A stretch of 25,103 nt of DNA from Lachnoclostridium sp. UBA7215 (lineage in GTDB: Bacteria; Bacillota; Clostridia; Lachnospirales; Lachnospiraceae): NCBI GenBank assembly GCA_002490465.1, contig DKUB01000048.1:1-25103 (forward strand). Reading direction: 5' to 3'. The translations under genes were made by a program, and so were the position numbers. Of this stretch, positions 20,804 to 25,103 are shown in pieces (positions within the stretch are counted from its first letter, which is position 1; every line of letters starts with the position of its first letter). The notes beneath the pieces are model-generated. The model ran no database searches, was not told the origin of the DNA, and was given only the letters and a program-made list of their open reading frames with translations.

Positions 20804-21997
20804 ATGGCAGAGCTTTTTCACATGGGTGACGTTTTTTCTTCCGAGACATCAGATAAAAAAAAGACGCGCTTAATGTTTTTCATTGTGGCTCTGGTACTGA
20901 TAGTGGGAATTGGGATATTAATGACAGTATCTTATTTTTACAATAACCGCTGTTTTAACAGTTACCGTGTGGAAAACAGTATAGCGAGGGGAGATAGTAA
21001 CAGTGCAGTTTACCGGTATTTTCAGGGTGATTTATTGAAGTACAGCCGAAATGGTATCAGTGCGATGACAAACACAGGGAAAACCCTCTGGAATGGCGGT
21101 TATGAAATGAAACAGCCACAGCTGGATACTTGTGGGGAGTACGTTGTAGTGGCTGATGCAGCAGGAAAGCAGCTTTATGTTTACAATGGAAAAGATGAGG
21201 GAACAGAAATAGAGACAGCACTGCCTTTAAAGCGTGCAAAGGTGTCTGCACAGGGAATTGTGGCAGCTTTAGTCCAGGACAGTGATTCTAATATATTAAA
21301 TCTGTATAATCCATATAGCAGTACGGACAGTCTGCTCATTGAGATTCCCACCAATGTAGATGAAGAGGGTTATACACTTGATTATGATATTTCCCCTGAT
21401 GGAAACAGTATAGCGGCAGCATATGTTACGGTGTCCGGTATTACAGTAGAGAATAAAGTTAGCTTTTATAATTTTACTGCGGTGGGTCAGGACAAAAATA
21501 CGTTAGTAGGTGGGAAGTCTTTTGGAGATAAAATGATATCCGGCATTGAATTTTTGGATGAGGATGATGTGGCCGTTTTCCACGAAAAAGGATTTAGTGT
21601 TTTTACGAAAATGAAGCAGCCGGAAGTTCTTTTTGAAAAAGAGTTTGAAGAGTCCATTCGCAGCATTGCATTTGATGAATCCCACATTGCTGTTGTTACA
21701 GAAAATCCGGCAGAGGGGGAGAAACAGATTCTCCGTGTATATTCTAAGCGGGGGCGGGAAGTTTTGAAGCGTGAGATTGCCTATGAATATGCAGATATGA
21801 AAATCTACGGGGATGAAATCATATTTTCGGGAAGCCATCACTGCAATATTGTCCGTATTAATGGCAATGATAAATTAGAGTGTGAGTTTGAGAACGGCGT
21901 TGATGCTATTTTCCCAACGGGAAACGGAAGCATTTACACAATGATTGATGCAGAGTCAATCCTGAAGATAAAATTAGCTATGAAAAGGGCTGATTGA
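20804..21997 (+). CDS. Membrane-anchored beta-propeller-like protein (DUF5711-like)
   Basis: 397 residues from the ATG at 20804, with GAGAGG six bases upstream; a GTG at 20783 inside the previous gene is less likely. A short cytoplasmic N-terminus is followed by one transmembrane segment (about 24-46: LMFFIVALVLIVGIGILMTV) and a large extracellular part of repeated beta-strand units of about 40 residues, with phrases such as YVVVADAAGKQLYVYNG, DYDISPDGNSIAAAYV and GIEFLDEDDVAVFHEKG. This is the pattern of WD40/YVTN-type propellers and of the DUF5711 family in Clostridia. No catalytic motif is visible. Tight spacing to the receiver gene (13 bases) and to the CvpA-like gene (28 bases) suggests an operon. 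Its role as a sensor or scaffold is inference. Confidence 0.75.
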   Translation: MAELFHMGDVFSSETSDKKKTRLMFFIVALVLIVGIGILMTVSYFYNNRCFNSYRVENSIARGDSNSAVYRYFQGDLLKYSRNGISAMTNTGKTLWNGGYEMKQPQLDTCGEYVVVADAAGKQLYVYNGKDEGTEIETALPLKRAKVSAQGIVAALVQDSDSNILNLYNPYSSTDSLLIEIPTNVDEEGYTLDYDISPDGNSIAAAYVTVSGITVENKVSFYNFTAVGQDKNTLVGGKSFGDKMISGIEFLDEDDVAVFHEKGFSVFTKMKQPEVLFEKEFEESIRSIAFDESHIAVVTENPAEGEKQILRVYSKRGREVLKREIAYEYADMKIYGDEIIFSGSHHCNIVRINGNDKLECEFENGVDAIFPTGNGSIYTMIDAESILKIKLAMKRAD

Positions 21998-22025
21998 ATA
22001 AACTTCAGAGGAAATGGAGAACGTT

Positions 22026-22502
22026 ATGGAAACCTGGATGGCAGAATTGGCTGCCCTGTTATTGCTGCTTGCCTGTACGGTGCAGGGTGCATGTCAGGGA
22101 TTGCTCTTAAAATTATACTCCCTTATCAGAGTTATTTTATTATTAGTGGGAACAGCGGTTGCTACATTGGTTTTGCTTCTTGTACTGCCTGAGAATCTTA
22201 CGGGAAGAGAAGCTATCGCTTTTGTTGTGAGCCTGGTTGTGATGGGAATTGTATTGGGAGGCATTGCTCATGCGCTGAAAATTGTGGACCATATCCCCGT
22301 TGTCAGGACATTGAATAGAATTGGCGGTGCTGCGTTAGGTGCTATTCTTGGCGTTTTTCTTCTTTGGCTTTTAATGTTTGTAATTACACTGGGCAAAGAC
22401 ACCGCCGGATGTAAGGAAATACTTTTGGCGGTCAGGCAGAGTGTAGTGCTTGGTGAACTGTATCGGATCAATCCCCTGTGGGTACTCACTCTTTATTTTT
22501 AA
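22026..22502 (+). CDS. CvpA-like multipass membrane protein
   Basis: 158 residues from the ATG at 22026, with GGAGA five bases upstream; the ATG at 22014 has no properly spaced site. Four hydrophobic segments are visible (about 6-26, 34-54, 62-82 and 100-122). They have the CvpA-type features: a helix with LYSLIRVILLLVGTAVA, a short loop REAIAFVVSLVVMG, and a conserved LNRIGGAALGAILGVFLLWL. CvpA family proteins are inner-membrane proteins linked in various bacteria to colicin V export and envelope stress; the function in Clostridia is unknown. It is the last gene of the tight plus-strand cluster before the str operon promoter. Confidence 0.7.
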   Translation: METWMAELAALLLLLACTVQGACQGLLLKLYSLIRVILLLVGTAVATLVLLLVLPENLTGREAIAFVVSLVVMGIVLGGIAHALKIVDHIPVVRTLNRIGGAALGAILGVFLLWLLMFVITLGKDTAGCKEILLAVRQSVVLGELYRINPLWVLTLYF

Positions 22503-22532
22503 TCGTAGCAACACAAGTTGTAAAAATTTTTA

Positions 22533-22561
22533 TTGACAAAGGAAAGTCTGCACGATATAAT
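22533..22561 (+). promoter_or_regulatory. Consensus sigma-A promoter of the str operon
   Basis: A perfect TTGACA (22533-22538), exactly 17 bases, and a perfect TATAAT (22556-22561). Expected start near 22568, giving a leader of about 70 bases before rpsL. Full consensus matches the high expression of ribosomal genes. Confidence 0.9.
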
Positions 22562-22567
22562 GATTGA

Positions 22568-22605
22568 GCATGCGTTCGTGTGGACTTTTTTGTGTACGCA
22601 AATGC
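22568..22605 (+). promoter_or_regulatory. Leader hairpin upstream of rpsL
   Basis: GCATGCGT (22568-22575) can pair with ACGC (22596-22599) and ATGC (22602-22605) around a loop containing six T residues. It begins at the predicted transcription start. It may protect the 5' end or act in control; no known ribosomal-protein leader class was recognised. Confidence 0.35.
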
Positions 22606-22636
22606 AGCATAAATTAACAACAGGAGGTGAAAATTA

Positions 22637-23056
22637 ATGCCAACTTTTAACCAGTTAGTGAAGCAGGGAAGAAAATCGGTTGCGAAGAAGTCAAATTCTC
22701 CAGCGCTTCAGTCATCCTACAACTCTTTGAAGAAGAAATCTGTTAATACGAGTTCTCCTCAGAAGCGTGGTGTTTGTACTGTTGTTCGTACTGCTACACC
22801 TAAGAAGCCTAACTCAGCACTTCGTAAGATTGCCAGAGTTCGTCTTTCTAACGGTATTGAAGTAACAAGCTATATTCCAGGTGAAGGCCACAACCTTCAG
22901 GAGCATAGTGTTGTTATGATCCGTGGTGGACGTGTTAAGGATCTTCCTGGTACCAGATACCATATTATCCGTGGTACACTGGATACAGCAGGTGTTGCGA
23001 ATCGCAAGCAGGCCCGTTCCAAATACGGCGCCAAGAGACCGAAGGCTGCTAAATAA
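22637..23056 (+). CDS. rpsL: 30S ribosomal protein S12
   Basis: 139 residues, ATG at 22637 preceded by AGGAGGTG. S12 sits at the decoding centre of the 30S subunit. It starts MPTFNQLVKQGRKSV and carries RTATPKKPNSALRK (51-64), SYIPGEGHNLQEHSVV (78-93) and GGRVKDLPGTRYHIIRG (97-113). The Lys at the positions where streptomycin-resistance substitutions occur (Lys 56 in TPKKPNS and Lys 101 in GRVKDLPG) are wild type. An N-terminal insertion of about 13 residues (about 20-38, Ser/Asn/Lys-rich) is the longer S12 form found in many Firmicutes. It is the first gene of the str operon, with its own consensus promoter. Confidence 0.98.
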   Translation: MPTFNQLVKQGRKSVAKKSNSPALQSSYNSLKKKSVNTSSPQKRGVCTVVRTATPKKPNSALRKIARVRLSNGIEVTSYIPGEGHNLQEHSVVMIRGGRVKDLPGTRYHIIRGTLDTAGVANRKQARSKYGAKRPKAAK

Positions 23057-23206
23057 GTGAAATTAAAAGTACCGGATTAATTTTTGCATCTTAATTTATA
23101 TATGCTGTACAACAGCAATTTCAAATGTAAGTAAGCAAACTTTAAACTGGTGCGGACACAAGTCGTGAGTACCTGTGAATTAATTATTATTAAGGAGGGA
23201 AGTAAC

Positions 23207-23677
23207 GTGCCACGTAAAGGACATATTCAGAAAAGAGATGTGTTGGCTGATCCAGTTTACAAAAACAAAGTTGTTACGAAACTCATTAACAACATTATGA
23301 TGGATGGTAAAAAGGGCGTTGCTCAGAAGATTGTTTATGGAGCATTTGAAACAGTTGCCGAGAAAACAGGCAAGGATGCTCTGGAAGTATTTGACGAGGC
23401 GATGAATAATGTTATGCCGGAGCTTGAGGTAAAGGCAAGACGAATCGGAGGTTCCACTTATCAGGTTCCCATTGAGGTTCGTCCGGACCGCAGGCAGGCT
23501 CTCGCTCTTCGCTGGCTGACAGCCTATTCCCGGAGCAGAGGGGAAAAGACCATGAAAGAAAGACTGGCCAATGAAATTATGGACGCTGCCAATAATACTG
23601 GCGCATCTGTAAAGAAGAAAGAGGACATGCATAAAATGGCAGAGGCAAACAAAGCTTTTGCACATTATCGTTGGTAA
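23207..23677 (+). CDS. rpsG: 30S ribosomal protein S7
   Basis: 156 residues starting at the GTG at 23207, with AAGGAGGGA six bases upstream. The start VPRKGHIQKRDVLADPVYKN is the normal S7 N-terminus, so a longer frame from 23150 is not the gene. Other hallmarks are VTKLINNIMMDGKKGVAQKI, RRIGGSTYQVPIEVRP (about 78-93), and the end MAEANKAFAHYRW. S7 nucleates assembly of the 30S head by binding the 3' domain of 16S rRNA. The 150-base gap after rpsL holds a small GCTGT-ACA-ACAGC hairpin and an imperfect stem around 23146-23173. In E. coli S7 represses its operon by binding the S12-S7 gap; whether that happens here is unknown. Confidence 0.98.
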   Translation: MPRKGHIQKRDVLADPVYKNKVVTKLINNIMMDGKKGVAQKIVYGAFETVAEKTGKDALEVFDEAMNNVMPELEVKARRIGGSTYQVPIEVRPDRRQALALRWLTAYSRSRGEKTMKERLANEIMDAANNTGASVKKKEDMHKMAEANKAFAHYRW

Positions 23678-23693
23678 GAAGGAGGAACTAGCT

Positions 23694-25103
23694 TTGGCTG
23701 GAAGAGAGTATCCATTAGAGCGTACCAGAAATATTGGTATTATGGCTCATATCGATGCCGGTAAGACCACATTGACCGAGCGTATTCTGTATTACACTGG
23801 TGTAAACTATAAGATTGGAGATACTCACGAAGGTACTGCGACCATGGACTGGATGGAGCAGGAGCAGGAGAGAGGTATCACCATCACTTCCGCTGCTACG
23901 ACCTGTCACTGGACTTTGCAGGAGAATTGCAAGCCCAAAGCGGGTGCGCTGGAGCATCGTATCAACATCATTGATACTCCGGGCCATGTTGACTTTACCG
24001 TAGAAGTGGAGCGTTCCCTTCGCGTGCTGGACGGCGCCGTGGGCGTGTTCTGTGCGAAGGGCGGTGTCGAGCCTCAGTCCGAAAACGTATGGCGTCAGGC
24101 TGACACATACAATGTCCCCCGTATGGCATTCATCAACAAGATGGATATACTGGGCGCAGATTTTTATAATGCAGTGGAGATGATCAAGACCCGTCTGGGC
24201 AAGAACGCCATCTGCATACAGCTTCCCATCGGCAAGGAAGACGAATTCAAGGGAATCATCGACCTGTTTGAGATGAAAGCGTATATTTACAATGATGACA
24301 AAGGCGAAGATATTTCCATCGTTGATATACCCGACGATATGAAAGACGACGCTGAATTATATCGTACCGAGCTTGTGGAGAAGATCTGCGAACTGGATGA
24401 TGATTTGATGATGGCTTACCTGGAAGAGAAGGAGCCGTCAGTGGAAGAAATGAAGGCTGTTCTTCGGAAAGCAACCTGCGAGTGTACCGCCGTACCGGTA
24501 TGCTGCGGCAGCGCCTACAGGAACAAAGGCGTACAGAAGCTTCTGGATGCCGTTCTGGAATACATGCCGGCGCCTACCGATATTCCTGCAATCAAGGGTA
24601 CCGATATGGACGGCAATGAGATCGAGAGACACTCTTCTGACGAGGAGCCTTTCTCCGCTCTGGCCTTCAAGATCATGGCTGACCCGTTTGTCGGAAAGCT
24701 TGCGTTCTTCCGTGTATATTCCGGAACCATGAATTCCGGTTCCTATGTATATAACTCTACGAAAGACAAGAAGGAGCGTGTGGGCCGTATTCTTCAGATG
24801 CATGCCAATAAGAGGCAGGAGCTGGATAAAGTGTATTCCGGCGATATCGCCGCTGCGGTAGGCTTTAAGCTTACGACTACCGGTGATACCATCTGTGACG
24901 AGCAGCATCCGGTAATCCTGGAGTCCATGGAGTTTCCGGAGCCCGTTATTGAGCTTGCCATTGAGCCCAAGACAAAGGCCGGCCAGGGTAAGTTAGGAGA
25001 ATCCCTTGCAAAGCTTGCAGAGGAAGACCCGACCTTCCGCGCGCACACCAATCCGGAGACCGGACAGACCATTATTGCAGGTATGGGCGAGCTTCATCTG
25101 GAG
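23694..25103 (+). CDS. fusA: Elongation factor G (partial, 3' end outside window)
   Basis: The frame opens at the TTG at 23694, with GGAGG eight bases upstream and 16 bases after rpsG. It runs 470 codons to the window edge without a stop. It is the translocase GTPase that moves tRNA and mRNA through the ribosome. Visible motifs: AHIDAGKTT (P loop, about 18-26), GTATMDWMEQEQERGITITS (switch I), IIDTPGHVDF (switch II), INKMD, and a later domain II FRVYSGTMNSGSY. Between the switch I region and DTPGH there is an insertion of about 13 residues (QENCKPKAGALEH, 23919-23957) compared with E. coli EF-G. As far as I recall, EF-G of other Lachnospiraceae is also extended here. No other anomaly is seen. 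Confidence 0.97.
   Translation, partial: MAGREYPLERTRNIGIMAHIDAGKTTLTERILYYTGVNYKIGDTHEGTATMDWMEQEQERGITITSAATTCHWTLQENCKPKAGALEHRINIIDTPGHVDFTVEVERSLRVLDGAVGVFCAKGGVEPQSENVWRQADTYNVPRMAFINKMDILGADFYNAVEMIKTRLGKNAICIQLPIGKEDEFKGIIDLFEMKAYIYNDDKGEDISIVDIPDDMKDDAELYRTELVEKICELDDDLMMAYLEEKEPSVEEMKAVLRKATCECTAVPVCCGSAYRNKGVQKLLDAVLEYMPAPTDIPAIKGTDMDGNEIERHSSDEEPFSALAFKIMADPFVGKLAFFRVYSGTMNSGSYVYNSTKDKKERVGRILQMHANKRQELDKVYSGDIAAAVGFKLTTTGDTICDEQHPVILESMEFPEPVIELAIEPKTKAGQGKLGESLAKLAEEDPTFRAHTNPETGQTIIAGMGELHLE

Noticed and set aside
23150..23206. Upstream GTG start for ribosomal protein S7
   Set aside because: The canonical S7 N-terminus and a strong ribosome binding site define the GTG at 23207.

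Overview
The window looks like chromosomal DNA of a Gram-positive, spore-forming gut Clostridium, most likely family Lachnospiraceae. The grounds are moderate GC, strong GGAGG ribosome binding sites, a YyaC sporulation protein, a Big2-like/Thr-Pro-rich/leucine-rich-repeat secreted protein, a PocR-type hybrid kinase, and an extended EF-G typical of that family. No tRNA, rRNA or CRISPR array was seen.

Left part (1-7400) is accessory and eroded. It holds a frameshifted MerR regulator fragment, a 5'-truncated UPF0178 (YaiI/YqxD) gene, a 926-aa secreted LRR protein with a displaced copy of its own 3' end downstream, and a tfoX-like gene cut in two by a complete IS66-family element (3962-6489, 8-bp target duplication). 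The IS carries tnpA, tnpB and a tnpC with an in-frame TGA. After it comes a candidate type I toxin-antitoxin locus: a 29-aa membrane peptide and a convergent antisense RNA.

Middle part (7232-11491, minus strand) is a sugar catabolism gene string: a fucose/arabinose-type isomerase, a xylulokinase-like FGGY kinase, a small lipoprotein, a 61-aa membrane protein and a DUF951 protein. Two copies of a 150-190 bp structured repeat sit directly before the kinase and the 61-aa gene. They supply the ribosome binding site and are bounded by Shine-Dalgarno-like direct repeats.

From 11659 onward the genes are mostly on the plus strand and are core. They are 6-phosphofructokinase, then dnaX-ybaB-recR (DNA polymerase III clamp loader, nucleoid protein, recombination mediator), with yyaC convergent and overlapping the end of recR. 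A likely signalling operon follows (16097-22502): a membrane-anchored catalytically degenerate MPN/JAMM-like protein, a PocR-sensor hybrid histidine kinase with REC and Hpt domains, a double-receiver protein without DNA-binding output, a membrane beta-propeller-like protein and a CvpA-like membrane protein. A consensus sigma-A promoter then starts the str operon: rpsL, rpsG and the first 470 codons of fusA, which runs off the window.

Functional assignments come from reading motifs in the translated sequence. No database search was run.
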